Below are positions 1 through 7,677 of a stretch of 32,566 nt of DNA, in pieces. The stretch is from positions 1-32,566 of the forward strand of contig JADFNI010000005.1 of assembly GCA_022563455.1 (NCBI GenBank), given 5' to 3'. How positions within the stretch are numbered: position 1 is the first letter of the stretch; every line of letters begins with the position of its first letter. The notes under the pieces are model-generated. The model saw nothing but the letters and a program-made list of their open reading frames with translations. It was not told where the DNA came from and ran no database searches. Position numbers and translations under genes: made by a program. This DNA is from Nanobdellota archaeon (GTDB taxonomy: Archaea; Nanobdellota; Nanobdellia; Pacearchaeales; GW2011-AR1).

Positions 1-219
1 GTTATTATAATAGAAGACTTGGCTGTAAAAGAAGAGTTAAAAAAACAAAAAGTTGGAAAAAATCTTATCAACGAAGTAGAGGAATACGCTACAATTATTA
101 AAGCAAAGGCCGTATGTTTTACAACGCATAGGAAGTCTTCTTCCTTAAGGTTTTATACCAAACAAGGTTATAAAGTAGAAAAGAACAAATTGTTTATGAG
201 AAAAGAAATAGTTTATTAA
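1..219 (+). CDS. GNAT-family N-acetyltransferase, C-terminal part (5' end outside window)
   Basis: The reading frame is open from base 1, so the gene begins before the window and only about 72 residues remain. The visible part holds acetyl-CoA-binding motif A (EDLAVKEELKKQKVGKNL, with the Q/K-x-x-G-K turn) followed by the typical end of a GNAT fold, SLRFYTKQGYKVEKN. GNAT enzymes move an acetyl group from acetyl-CoA to an amine, and the substrate cannot be told from this fragment. It is followed closely on the same strand by a small broken zinc-ribbon gene. The family call is safe and the specific function is unknown. Confidence 0.75.
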   Translation, partial: VIIIEDLAVKEELKKQKVGKNLINEVEEYATIIKAKAVCFTTHRKSSSLRFYTKQGYKVEKNKLFMRKEIVY

Positions 220-241
220 GTAGCTTTAGTTACAAAAATTA

Positions 242-451
242 ATGTCAGATAAGGAAGTAGATTCTAAAGAAAAAATATTTTGTCCTCGTTGTAATAGCCA
301 AGATGTCAAGGTAGACTTTTCTGATTCGTTGACTGTTGCTGGAGGACTTTTAAATAATTTTTGAAAGTGTAATCGCTGTGGGTATAAATCTTTTTTTTCC
401 CGATGGCTAAAACTAATCTACATCAAAACTATTATAGTCTTCAATCTTTAA
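242..451 (+). pseudogene. Small zinc-ribbon protein interrupted by an in-frame TGA
   Basis: From the ATG at 242 the frame reads a 69-codon zinc-ribbon protein with one internal stop: MSDKEVDSKEKIFCPRC, then 23 residues, then TGA at 362-364, then KCNRCGYKSFF, ending at TAA 449-451. The two CxxC knuckles (CPRC and CNRC) lie on opposite sides of the stop, so both halves are needed for a zinc site. In related zinc ribbons a tryptophan often stands just before KCxxCGY, which fits a TGG to TGA change. Other genes here end in TGA (guaB, the 12406-12555 and 14024-14206 genes), so TGA works as a stop in this genome. The last 39 nt overlap the convergent gene at 413-778. A sequencing error is also possible. 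Confidence 0.6.
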
Positions 452-778
452 ATATATTCTTTCTATTATTTCATTTATACTATCAATTCTGCTAGTAAGG
501 TTATCTCTTTCTTTCCATTTCCTTAATTCCCCAATCTCATCATCAAAGTCATATGACTTTTCAGGATTTAATCTATCAACTAATGGTAATGAAAAAGAAA
601 TTCCATATCTTGGAAGAATATAGGAGGGAATGAAAGGTTCTAAAGGCGTTATATTCGATGATGGATCCCCTTCCCAAGGAACATCCAGAACTTCAAGTCC
701 AAGACAAGTCTTGCCATCTGAACCTTTCCATATTAAAAAGTGGTAAAGTTCCGTTTTAATTTCCAATTCTTCCATCAT
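413..778 (-). CDS. Hypothetical protein, 121 aa
   Basis: I do not recognise this protein. It is soluble, with no signal peptide or membrane segment. The N-terminal half is beta-like, with aromatic and proline-rich stretches (YHFLIWKGSDGKTC, LEPFIPSYILPRYG). The C-terminal third is charged and probably helical (ELRKWKERDNLTSRIDSINEIIERI). It starts MMEELEIK and stands alone, with element-rich intergenic DNA upstream (779-1008) and a convergent broken zinc-ribbon gene at its 3' end. Confidence 0.6.
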   Translation of the reverse strand: MMEELEIKTELYHFLIWKGSDGKTCLGLEVLDVPWEGDPSSNITPLEPFIPSYILPRYGISFSLPLVDRLNPEKSYDFDDEIGELRKWKERDNLTSRIDSINEIIERIYLKIEDYNSFDVD

Positions 779-787
779 ATTAAATAT

Positions 788-804
788 GCTCCCACCGGGT
801 TAGC
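788..804. repeat. Short palindromic intergenic element
   Basis: GCTCCCACCGGGTTAGC can fold on itself (GCT/AGC outside, CCC/GGG inside). It resembles the CCCCAACCGG-type elements found elsewhere in the window. The surrounding gene-free stretch 779-1008 also holds two copies of CCGCTAGGG (819-827 and 959-967) and no convincing ORF. Confidence 0.35.
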
Positions 805-915
805 AGCCGAAATGGAATCCGCTAGGGACTCGGAAATTCTTATATGGATTTTTTATATTTTATGATTTATTGACGCTGTTAGACTTTATAAGGATTGTCG
901 AGATTGAGTGGATAG

Positions 916-930
916 AACGCCCCAACAGGG
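916..930. repeat. Dispersed intergenic element, AACGCCCCAACAGGG
   Basis: This is one member of the ACGCCCCAACCGG-like family described under findings. It is followed by GCTTTTTGTCC (938-948), which resembles the TTTTGTCC centre of the elements at 17202, 19705 and 13960. It lies between two minus-strand genes. Confidence 0.5.
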
Positions 931-1008
931 AATAGAGCTTTTTGTCCAGATCATGGAGCCGCTAGGGTTTTCCTTGATTTGTGTATACGTTATAGGATTC
1001 TGAAACTT

Positions 1009-1809
1009 TTATAATTTACTATTTGCTTCTTTTAGTACAAATTTTCCAATACCATTTACTAATTTTATTATTTCATTTTTGTTAGTTGTTGGAAATACTG
1101 CGAATTCAAGGCATTTTTTCATTTCACCTTCCTTGCTAGGATAATATTTAGAAAATAAACTATATGCGGGATATAAGTCTCTAGTAAATGCCTTTTCTTT
1201 TTCTAAGGTCAATAATGCTCCAGTCCTTAAAATTCGTTTCATGATCCAGGTACACCATAACCTTGTTCTTTTATCTTTTGATCTTTTTAATTCATTTTTC
1301 AATTTGTTTATCTCGTCATGCATTAGATATCCATTTTGTCTGCAAGCCATAAATTTCGTTGGTTTAAATTCTTCAAAGTTTTTCCCTAGATCTTTTCCAT
1401 AAATACAAACACTCTGAATTTTTATTTCAAACCTTCGGTTATAATCTTTATATTTCTTAGTGGTCCTACTTATTGGTTCGATATGGATATCTAATTTTGT
1501 TATAAATTTATATTTAGATAATAATTTTTCCCTAACATTATTGAGCCATAATGTATTGCTTAATTTTCGCCTAACGATAACAATCCCATCTAAATCTGAG
1601 ACACCTTTAATGGAAGCCCCTTTAGCAACAGATCCCCTGATGTAAATACTATGTATGCTTTTTCCAAGATTAATTATTAATTCCTTTTTCAAGTCATCCA
1701 CGGCCTTTTTCCAAGGGGATTTTATTTTTCCAATGGAGGATTCTTTTATGAGATATCCTTTCTTGTTTGTTTTTAATATACTCCCAATTTTTCTTATTTT
1801 TAAGTCCAT
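1009..1809 (-). CDS. Nucleotidyltransferase-domain protein (aminoglycoside adenylyltransferase-like)
   Basis: Members of the Pol-beta-like nucleotidyltransferase superfamily move a nucleotide monophosphate to a small molecule, RNA or protein. The signature is clear: IYIRGSVAKGASIKGVSDLD, with the GS at residues 59-60 and the metal-binding aspartates D72 and D74. The C-terminal half carries WIMKRILRTGALLTL and TRDLYPAYSLFSKYYP, which resembles the helical domain of stand-alone enzymes related to streptomycin or spectinomycin adenylyltransferases. A true drug-resistance role is not shown by sequence alone. It lies 18 nt downstream of the GNAT gene, probably in one transcript, followed by element-rich DNA. 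Confidence 0.8.
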   Translation of the reverse strand: MDLKIRKIGSILKTNKKGYLIKESSIGKIKSPWKKAVDDLKKELIINLGKSIHSIYIRGSVAKGASIKGVSDLDGIVIVRRKLSNTLWLNNVREKLLSKYKFITKLDIHIEPISRTTKKYKDYNRRFEIKIQSVCIYGKDLGKNFEEFKPTKFMACRQNGYLMHDEINKLKNELKRSKDKRTRLWCTWIMKRILRTGALLTLEKEKAFTRDLYPAYSLFSKYYPSKEGEMKKCLEFAVFPTTNKNEIIKLVNGIGKFVLKEANSKL

Positions 1810-1827
1810 TTTAAGTAATTTTCTAAT

Positions 1828-2265
1828 TTAATTGATAGTTCTTTTCATTAATATATAATCTCTATCATATTTCTTTCCTAATTTCTCAAATCCAAGTTTC
1901 TTGAAATAATTTGGAATTTTTGTACATAGCATAGCCATTTTTACCTTGGGAGATTTTTCTTTTTTAATCCTGTTAATAATATCTTCCATTAGTTTTCTGC
2001 CAAATCCTTTTCCACTGTACTCTAAATTTGTATTTATCCAAAATATATCACAAATCATATCATCTGCCCCTGACCTAGAGAATCCTCCAAATGCCCTTAT
2101 TTCATTTTTATCTTCAACAACAATGAAAGTCGGAGAATGTAAGGAATCTGAAAACATCTCATTTAATTCTTGCAATGCGAGTTTTTTAGGATACCTTGGG
2201 CTATTAATTTTAATAATTTGATGCATACTGTTAATGTCTGATTTTTTAGCTTTTCTTATATTCAT
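1828..2265 (-). CDS. GNAT-family N-acetyltransferase
   Basis: This is a complete single-domain GNAT protein of 145 residues, the usual size. It starts NIRKAKKSDINSM (beta-1/alpha-1). Motif A is at residues 83-92, YSGKGFGRKL, matching the Q/R-x-x-G-x-G/A acetyl-CoA loop. The end YFKKLGFEKLGKKYDRDY is the usual final beta-alpha-beta region. It probably acetylates a small molecule or protein amine, with unknown substrate. It is the first gene of a two-gene unit with the nucleotidyltransferase. Upstream DNA (2266-2437) holds a dispersed palindromic element. Confidence 0.8.
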   Translation of the reverse strand: MNIRKAKKSDINSMHQIIKINSPRYPKKLALQELNEMFSDSLHSPTFIVVEDKNEIRAFGGFSRSGADDMICDIFWINTNLEYSGKGFGRKLMEDIINRIKKEKSPKVKMAMLCTKIPNYFKKLGFEKLGKKYDRDYILMKRTIN

Positions 2266-2337
2266 AGAAATTATAATATTAAGATATTTAAAAATGGTTC
2301 GATTCCCAAATTAATTATTATAAATCGGCATTGTTGA

Positions 2338-2353
2338 AACGTCCCAACCAGGC
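2338..2353. repeat. Dispersed intergenic element, AACGTCCCAACCAGGC
   Basis: A member of the ACGCCCCAACCGG-like family, lying between the GNAT gene and the J-domain gene. The rest of 2266-2437 shows no ORF. Confidence 0.5.
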
Positions 2354-2437
2354 TATAACCATTATGGTACAATAATGAAATGTTGTTTTTTAATATGTTA
2401 GTTGGTTAAGGATGTTTATGTTTAAATAATTTTCTGA

Positions 2438-2983
2438 TTACTTGGCGAGTCTTTTTCTTGTGAAGTAGTCTATGCCATCTTCGGTTAATCCGTAAAAGAT
2501 TGATCCAGATTGATCCCCTGTCCAGCTAGATTTTGCTTCCATGAGACCTCGAGATATCCAATAACCAATTCCGTCAACTTGGAATCTTTGTCTACGTGAA
2601 TAGATTTCTGAGGTTGCTTCAGTGCCATGTTTTTCAAAAAATTCCATGAGTTTATCTTCCAGTTCTCCTACTGTCCAGTCTCCGGAGGCCCTATACTCTC
2701 CACTTATGGAGAGAGTATGAGACCATGCTTCTAGTTGGTTGTTGTACGCTTCGGCCCAGTCATCTAATTGTACTTTTTTTGATTTTCCATTGGTTCTTTT
2801 AATGCTCTCGTTAGAGGTTATGAACTTGTATGCTGCCTTAACTTCTATGAATAGTTTCGCTTTATCTTGATCGCCATTATGCATATCTGGATGGTATTTA
2901 TGGGCTAGCACTCTGAAGGCATGTTTTATTTCTTTGAGATCTGCTTCGCGAGAGACTCCGAGGATTTCATATGGGTCTTTCAT
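2438..2983 (-). CDS. J-domain (DnaJ-like) protein
   Basis: The first 60 or so residues form a J domain: DPYEILGVSREADLKEIKHA, then the HPD motif at residues 31-33, then a charged helix and AAYKFI. J domains stimulate the ATPase of Hsp70 (DnaK). The rest has no Gly/Phe region, no zinc-finger region and no DnaJ C-terminal substrate domain, so this is a type-III J protein with its own adaptor region. That region is acidic and aromatic (DDWAEAYNNQLEAWSH, IGYWISRGLMEAKSSW) and unfamiliar. It ends FYGLTEDGIDYFTRKRLAK, which looks like a small winged-helix tail. No dnaK is present in the window. The VOC gene lies 24 nt upstream on the same strand. Confidence 0.85.
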   Translation of the reverse strand: MKDPYEILGVSREADLKEIKHAFRVLAHKYHPDMHNGDQDKAKLFIEVKAAYKFITSNESIKRTNGKSKKVQLDDWAEAYNNQLEAWSHTLSISGEYRASGDWTVGELEDKLMEFFEKHGTEATSEIYSRRQRFQVDGIGYWISRGLMEAKSSWTGDQSGSIFYGLTEDGIDYFTRKRLAK

Positions 2984-3007
2984 CTCATTCGTCTTGGAGT
3001 GATCTAT

Positions 3008-3397
3008 TTAAGATTTTATGTGATTATTGAATAATTTTCCTTCAATTCCAAAAACTGATCCAAATGGATCTTTTAACTGGCATATTTTATAATTAGAATT
3101 TTCAACTTCAATTGGTCCCCTATGTATTTTAGCCCCTAATTTTATTGCTCGTTTAATAAAATTGTCAAAATTATTTACTTTCCAATAACATACTTGGCCT
3201 CCCGTTGAAACAGGACTTTTTTTATCTGGAAGATGAAACACCAATTTTATTTTGCCGATCTTTATCATACTTTTTTCTTTATCTAGAAAAATTGGCTTAG
3301 TTTTTATAAGTTTACTATACCATTTTGTAGATTTAATTATATTTTTAGAAAATATCATAATTGCGGCTACACCTTCAAAATCTTTCATGTCTAGCAT
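3008..3397 (-). CDS. VOC-family (glyoxalase/dioxygenase-like) protein
   Basis: This is one vicinal-oxygen-chelate unit pair in 129 residues, the usual size for single-domain members such as bleomycin-binding or glyoxalase-like proteins. Signature parts are AIMIFSKNIIKSTKWYSKLI (first beta-alpha unit), VCYWKVNNFDNFIKRAIKLG (second) and ICQLKDPFGSVFGIEG near the end, where DPFG and the final Glu are typical. Metal ligands are only partly conserved, so it may bind a small molecule rather than catalyse. It sits 26 nt after the kinase-like gene on the same strand. Confidence 0.8.
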   Translation of the reverse strand: MLDMKDFEGVAAIMIFSKNIIKSTKWYSKLIKTKPIFLDKEKSMIKIGKIKLVFHLPDKKSPVSTGGQVCYWKVNNFDNFIKRAIKLGAKIHRGPIEVENSNYKICQLKDPFGSVFGIEGKLFNNHIKS

Positions 3398-3423
3398 TAG
3401 TGGATGAACTTATTAAATATTTG

Positions 3424-4290
3424 CTAAAACTTCCTTAACAACCCTTTTAGGGCCTTATATTCTTCCTTATAGTTTCTTCCTAATTTTGCCCTATCATGTA
3501 GTGCTTGAACTAAAAAATGTAAGTATAATAAATCCATATATTCTTCAGTTAGAAAATTATTTTCTAAAATGGAAAGATAACCGTTTAAAAAAGCTTTTTT
3601 TTGTTTATCATTTTTTGCCCATTTGAAAAAACATTTAGCAATACCTATACCCTTAATCTTTGGTTTTATAGCATCCATATCTACAAAATAAACTTTTCCA
3701 TTGCTTAGCCTAAAATTGGCTGGAGAAACATCAAATGCATCTAAAGAAACTTTAATCTTTGTTTTAGTTATTAACTTTTTGTTAATTGTTCTTAACTTTT
3801 TGTTTTCTTCTTTAGTAATTAATGCCTTTATTCTTCTTATATCATGTCTTTCACTAGGTCGTCTAGCCCTCTTTTCTTCTGTTTCTTGTAAAGTATATTT
3901 TCTATATTTTCCATTTGTTAGCTCACTTAGTTGTTTATTAAAACTAGAATTTATATCTTCTTTAGAACTATATTCTAGATTATTTATTCTAGCACAAATA
4001 GACCCTATTTGTTCAAAGATCTTTAAATTCTCTTTATTCTTTAGATCTCTTCCAGGTAAATATTCAAAGAATACATTGCTATTCTGTCTTTCAATAAACT
4101 TTGGCAAAATCTTATACTTCGAAAGCCTTCTTGAGATAGATTCATAGAATTTTGCTTGTTGTTTAGATTTACATATTCTAACAACATACTTTTTATTGCC
4201 TAATTCAACTAAGTGGGCTTCCATACTAAGGCCACCTCCGATTTTTGGAACTAAGGGGGAAATTCTTCCCTTAGAAATGGTTTCTTTCAT
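3424..4290 (-). CDS. Aminoglycoside-phosphotransferase-like (APH/ChoK fold) kinase
   Basis: Its 288 residues follow the order of the APH/choline-kinase fold. There is a glycine-rich turn (GGGLSMEAHLVELG), a beta strand with KKYVVRIC, a hinge at FFEYLPGRDL (residues 74-83), a catalytic loop and a DFG-like segment. The catalytic loop reads AFDVSPANF (185-193): the aspartate (D187) and asparagine (N192) of HxDxxxxN are kept while the histidine is alanine. VDMDAI (203-208) gives the metal-binding aspartates. It most likely phosphorylates a small molecule, and the substrate is unknown. It lies between the DUF488 and VOC genes with 26-30 nt gaps on one strand. Confidence 0.7.
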   Translation of the reverse strand: MKETISKGRISPLVPKIGGGLSMEAHLVELGNKKYVVRICKSKQQAKFYESISRRLSKYKILPKFIERQNSNVFFEYLPGRDLKNKENLKIFEQIGSICARINNLEYSSKEDINSSFNKQLSELTNGKYRKYTLQETEEKRARRPSERHDIRRIKALITKEENKKLRTINKKLITKTKIKVSLDAFDVSPANFRLSNGKVYFVDMDAIKPKIKGIGIAKCFFKWAKNDKQKKAFLNGYLSILENNFLTEEYMDLLYLHFLVQALHDRAKLGRNYKEEYKALKGLLRKF

Positions 4291-4320
4291 AGGAGATATA
4301 ACTATTACAGATATTTAAGG

Positions 4321-4734
4321 CTATTCTCTGCTATATGGAACTTCATCAACAAATCTTACATCAGTTCCTTCTGCTTCGTCTACTTTTTGAAGGATATCAT
4401 ATAAGATCAATCTATGACACTTTGTTTTTGGTCCTTCATGTTTTTCATAACATAAAAGAACCAAGCTTTTTCTTTTTGATCTTTTTAATAGATCATGAAA
4501 ATCTTCGGGAGAATCTCTATAGTGCTTTCTTTGCTCGTTACGGTACCGTCTACTATATTCTCCCCAAGTAATCTCCTCCTCCTTATAATCTGAAAGTAAA
4601 TCAGGTGATGGGGCAAATGAACTAATTACCTCATCCATACTATTTCTTACAAAAGGAAGATGAAATCTAGCTATAGATATTTTTGTTCCATTTAATCTTT
4701 TACTTACTGCAAAATATGAGGTTGTTATTGACAT
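4321..4734 (-). CDS. DUF488-family protein
   Basis: The 137-residue protein matches the DUF488 pattern. It begins ITTSYFAVSKRLNG with SIARFHLPF, has a central WGEYSRRYRNEQ helix, and then carries the family hallmark VLLCYEKHEGPKTKCHRLIL, where the Cys of LLCYE and the CHR triplet are the most conserved residues. DUF488 proteins are small cytosolic proteins of unsettled function, sometimes linked to nucleic-acid or defence loci. The start follows the stop of the repeat-protein gene by one base, so the two are very probably co-transcribed. Confidence 0.8.
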   Translation of the reverse strand: MSITTSYFAVSKRLNGTKISIARFHLPFVRNSMDEVISSFAPSPDLLSDYKEEEITWGEYSRRYRNEQRKHYRDSPEDFHDLLKRSKRKSLVLLCYEKHEGPKTKCHRLILYDILQKVDEAEGTDVRFVDEVPYSRE

Positions 4735-4735
4735 T

Positions 4736-5866
4736 TTAGGCGGCCTTACCTTTTAAGCTTCCATGTCCAGGAATCCTAAAGTTATAAACTTCGGTATAAT
4801 GGTTCGATACTTTTCTAGCTAACTTGGCGATATCGCTTTTGCCTTGCTTGAATTTTCTTAGTTCTTTTAATGTTTTATTAGGATTACTATTAAAGGGGAT
4901 TTGGTATTGGTTGATCATTATTGCAGATAATATATCATCAAGAGCTTGATAAACTCTTTTTGGTGCATCACCAATTTCTTCATAAAAAGACTTCGCATGT
5001 CCTAGTGTAAATGGCACTAGGGAATGTCCAACATGTTTTATTGCTCCTGGAAGTGATCTTGCGAGTTCTGCAGCTGGAGGAAATCTATCCGGATACATTT
5101 CGACCAAGATTTCAGCAACACTATATGAATCATCTGTTAAAGTGACTAAAGAGCCTATTTCAAGAGCTTCAGGGGTTTCTTTTAAGATTTCTTCTATGGA
5201 TTTTTTTCTTTGAAGCCGTGTTGCAATAAAACTAAAATCATTCAACCAGTCATTTCTCTGACCCTTAGAATACCAAGCTCTCTCTTCATCAATCTCACTT
5301 CTGGATAGGCTAGTAGAAGTTCTTTCATTGTGTTCATGATCCAACCCATGTTGTTTCCAGTCTTGGAGATTTGTCCATCTTTGTCTTACTCCTCCAAAAC
5401 TAAAATCCTTCAACCAACCTTCATGGACACCTTTAGAATACCAAGATCTTTCCTGATCATTATTACTTTGTGTTAAACTGGTAGAACTCACTTCGTTGTA
5501 TTTATTGTCTAAACCATGTTGTTTCCAGTCTTGGAGGTTCTGCCAGGGGGTTTTTCTACTTCCCCCTATAAAACTAAAATCCTTCAACCAACCCTTGTCG
5601 TTACCCTTAGAATACCAAGCTCTCTCTTCATCAATTTCACTTTTGGCTAAACAATCAGATATTTTTTCATATCCATTATCTAATCCGTGTTGTTTCCAGT
5701 CTTGGAGGTTTGTCCATCGTCCTCTGGAACTAGTAAAACCAAATTTCTTTAACCAACCATTGCCATTTCCCTTAATATGCCAGGATCTTTCTTCTTTATC
5801 GTTACTCCTCCTTAAACTTGTAGGGTTTCTCTTATCATATCCGTTGTCTAATCCGATTGGGTTGTT
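4736..5866 (-). CDS. Tandem-repeat protein (about 46-residue units), 5' truncated
   Basis: The frame is open from 5866 to 4736 but has no ATG, GTG or TTG before a TTG at 5587, which falls in the middle of a repeat. The coding sequence clearly extends upstream of it, and a TAG (5867-5869) inside an intergenic element closes the frame. I count four units (the first partial) of the form NLQDWKQHGLDN, x6-8, TSLxxS, DEERAWYSKG, then GWLKDFSF. The last 150 residues are non-repetitive and helical (EEILKETPEALEIGSLVTL). I do not recognise the family. The evenly spaced W/HG/RSWY/GWL residues suggest a stack of small helical modules, perhaps for nucleic-acid or protein binding. The N-terminus seems to have been lost at the element boundary. 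It is followed after one base by DUF488. Confidence 0.6.
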   Translation of the reverse strand, partial: NNPIGLDNGYDKRNPTSLRRSNDKEERSWHIKGNGNGWLKKFGFTSSRGRWTNLQDWKQHGLDNGYEKISDCLAKSEIDEERAWYSKGNDKGWLKDFSFIGGSRKTPWQNLQDWKQHGLDNKYNEVSSTSLTQSNNDQERSWYSKGVHEGWLKDFSFGGVRQRWTNLQDWKQHGLDHEHNERTSTSLSRSEIDEERAWYSKGQRNDWLNDFSFIATRLQRKKSIEEILKETPEALEIGSLVTLTDDSYSVAEILVEMYPDRFPPAAELARSLPGAIKHVGHSLVPFTLGHAKSFYEEIGDAPKRVYQALDDILSAIMINQYQIPFNSNPNKTLKELRKFKQGKSDIAKLARKVSNHYTEVYNFRIPGHGSLKGKAA

Positions 5867-5916
5867 CTACAGGTTTGATCCTAAGTAGAATTTTTGTCAG
5901 AAGCCTGTCTGAAGTA
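5854..5916 (+). repeat. Intergenic repeat E1 at the broken 5' end of the tandem-repeat gene
   Basis: The stretch contains GGGTTGTTCTACAG, AAGTAGAATTTTTGTC and GTCTGAAGTAAAA. It aligns in the same orientation with the copy at 13960-14015 and in the opposite orientation with 15972-16046. Its left end overlaps the point where the tandem-repeat gene loses its start. Confidence 0.6.
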
Positions 5917-5980
5917 AAAATTCAAAATTGAGGACAATCATAAATAATTGTGTTGATCTCATTTTATATAGATCCTTAAT

Positions 5981-6106
5981 CTATAAAAACTTTGCTAACC
6001 AAGGCCCTAGCCAAGCAATAGCAACTACTCCTTATAGTATCCCCAGAGTAAATGCAAAGGCTATTTTTCTCCATTCACTTAGTTCGTTTGGTTTTCTTAG
6101 TGTCAT
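5981..6106 (-). pseudogene. Remnant of a small membrane protein with an in-frame TAA
   Basis: From the ATG at 6106 (minus strand) the frame reads MTLRKPNELSEWRKIAF then FTLGIL, then TAA at 6032-6034, then GVVAIAWLGPWLAKVF and a final TAG at 5981. Read through the stop, this is a 41-residue peptide with a charged N-terminus and one hydrophobic helix, which is a sensible small membrane protein. It lies next to repeat E1. The 330-base stretch 5888-6217 holds this remnant, the edge of E1 and the promoter of the next gene. I see nothing else there. Confidence 0.35.
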
Positions 6107-6166
6107 TTTTTCTTACCATGTTGTTTTAAGAAACTCTTACCCGCTTCGCTTATTTTAAAATACTTT

Positions 6167-6197
6167 TCAACCAATGGTGGTTGATAGTTTTATATAG
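6167..6197 (+). promoter_or_regulatory. Inverted repeat and TATA box before the fibrinogen-like pilin gene
   Basis: TCAACCA (6167-6173) and TGGTTGA (6178-6184) form a perfect 7-bp inverted repeat, three bases before a TATA-like GTTTTATATAG ending at 6197. The ATG at 6218 is about 20 nt further on. The inverted repeat is placed where an operator or upstream activator site would be. Confidence 0.4.
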
Positions 6198-6217
6198 ATA
6201 ATTAGCTAATTAATTTT

Positions 6218-7432
6218 ATGTTCGATAAAAAAGTAGGTCGCGGACAACCTTCATGCTTTTCTCGCAAGGCTCGAAAGAGGGGTATTAGTGCAGTTGTTGC
6301 GACAGTATTGATTATTTTGATTACGGTTTCTGCGGTTGCGATTATTTGGGTTGCGATTATTCCGATGATTAGGGATAATTTAGAAATAGGGACGGTGTGT
6401 CTCGAGGCTGATGTTATAGTTGATTCGAGTTCTGGGTATACTTGTTACGATGCTGAGAAAAAAATTTTGGCAGTTCGTGTTAAGAAGGGTCCGAATGAAG
6501 TAGATATTGCTGAGATTGAGTTGCTTTTAGCCTCGGGTGGGACTTCTAGTAAAATGAGTATGCCCTTTGATCTTGGCATTAACGAAGGTAAAATTTTTTA
6601 TTTTCCTGTTGATGAGAATATCGACGAGGTGAGCATTGCTCCGGTTATTCAGATTGGTAACAGTGAGAGGACTTGCGATGTTACAACGAGGGTTAGTTTG
6701 GCTAGTTTGAAGAATTGTAGTTTGAGTTCTGTTGATGCTAGATCTTGTTTAGCTTGGTTCAATGAAGGGCAAGGTGAAGACGGTCTTTATTGGATTGATC
6801 CTGATGGAGGTGGAGGAGAAGATATATTCCAAGTTTATTGTGATATGACTACTGATGATGGTGGATGGACAGTTGTTGCTGCTGCAAATATTGAAATTAA
6901 TTCTTGGTATCCAGATTTAAGTTCAACAGAAGTTCCAACAACTATCCCTACAGACGAAACTTATTCTAGGATTTATACTTGGCCAAAATATACCGAATAC
7001 ATGACTAGGACAATTTATAGCGATCATTTTGATGGAACCACGACTGATAGAACGGCGGGCCCAAAAGATACGGGAATTTATGGAGAAGTCGAATGCAACA
7101 TAATTGATTTTTATATAGATAACGCTAATTATCAAAATGGGAAATGTACTGATGCAATGGTTGGAAGTTGGACAGATTGTAATCCAAATCCTAATTATGA
7201 TGGTTATGATTGGTTTGGGACATATTGTAATACATACTATTTTTTTGGACAACACGATTTAATGGGACATGTTGTTTCAAGTGATATTTATCGTTTGAAC
7301 GGTTCGTCTTCAAGATGGATTTCAATAGATGGGTGTGGGACTGGATGGGCAAATAATGCTTGCAGAGAAGGAAAAGATTCTTATACAAAACAAGATCAAC
7401 TTTCTCAGAAATTGGTTTTAATGGTAAGATAA
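6218..7432 (+). CDS. Pilin-like surface protein with C-terminal fibrinogen-like domain
   Basis: Residues 1-21 form a long basic leader (MFDKKVGRGQPSCFSRKARK). The class III signal then reads RGISAVVATVLIILITV, the type IV pilin/archaellin processing site and hydrophobic helix. About 120 residues of beta-rich pilin-type head follow (VIVDSSSGYTCYDAEKKILA to VSIAPVIQIGN), closely related in layout to the genes at 8233 and 30143. From about residue 175 comes a fibrinogen-C-like module: SCLAWFNEGQ, DGLYWIDPDG, FQVYCDMTTDDGGWTVV. Known fibrinogen-like domains bind sugars or proteins, so a surface adhesin is the likely role. The second half is Trp-, Tyr- and Cys-rich and ends LSQKLVLMVR. It appears monocistronic, with its own TATA box. 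Confidence 0.8.
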   Translation: MFDKKVGRGQPSCFSRKARKRGISAVVATVLIILITVSAVAIIWVAIIPMIRDNLEIGTVCLEADVIVDSSSGYTCYDAEKKILAVRVKKGPNEVDIAEIELLLASGGTSSKMSMPFDLGINEGKIFYFPVDENIDEVSIAPVIQIGNSERTCDVTTRVSLASLKNCSLSSVDARSCLAWFNEGQGEDGLYWIDPDGGGGEDIFQVYCDMTTDDGGWTVVAAANIEINSWYPDLSSTEVPTTIPTDETYSRIYTWPKYTEYMTRTIYSDHFDGTTTDRTAGPKDTGIYGEVECNIIDFYIDNANYQNGKCTDAMVGSWTDCNPNPNYDGYDWFGTYCNTYYFFGQHDLMGHVVSSDIYRLNGSSSRWISIDGCGTGWANNACREGKDSYTKQDQLSQKLVLMVR

Positions 7433-7515
7433 ATAAATGGAAAATGTGTAAAATTATTATGAAAAAAGAATTGTTGTTTCGGCGGGTTTTTATAAGAGAT
7501 TTGGTTATTTAATAA

Positions 7516-7611
7516 ATGGAAAAAAAGTATTATTTTATTGGAATAATGATATTAATTCTAATTCTTGGGGTATTCATAAAATATAATCCGAGCCAAACTA
7601 GACGAGTTTAA
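7516..7611 (+). CDS. Possible 31-aa single-pass membrane peptide
   Basis: ATG at 7516 gives MEKKYYFIGIMILILILGVF then IKYNPSQTRRV and a TAA. A short basic N-terminus, one hydrophobic helix and a basic tail look like a small membrane protein or the start of a truncated one. Nothing else supports it. It could be the remnant of a longer gene, since the following bases to the tRNA are non-coding. Confidence 0.3.
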   Translation: MEKKYYFIGIMILILILGVFIKYNPSQTRRV

Positions 7612-7677
7612 TTTATATGGTGATTGTATTGAACAGATTGCTGAACAAAATATTCTCTTAGGTATACTGAGTTCAAA

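Noticed and set aside
242..451. General recoding of TGA as Trp in this genome
   Set aside because: guaB and two other genes end in TGA with overlaps that need it as a stop, and no other conserved gene has an internal TGA.
5928..6158. Plus-strand 76-residue frame
   Set aside because: Its composition is not protein-like and it lies opposite a more sensible decayed membrane peptide.
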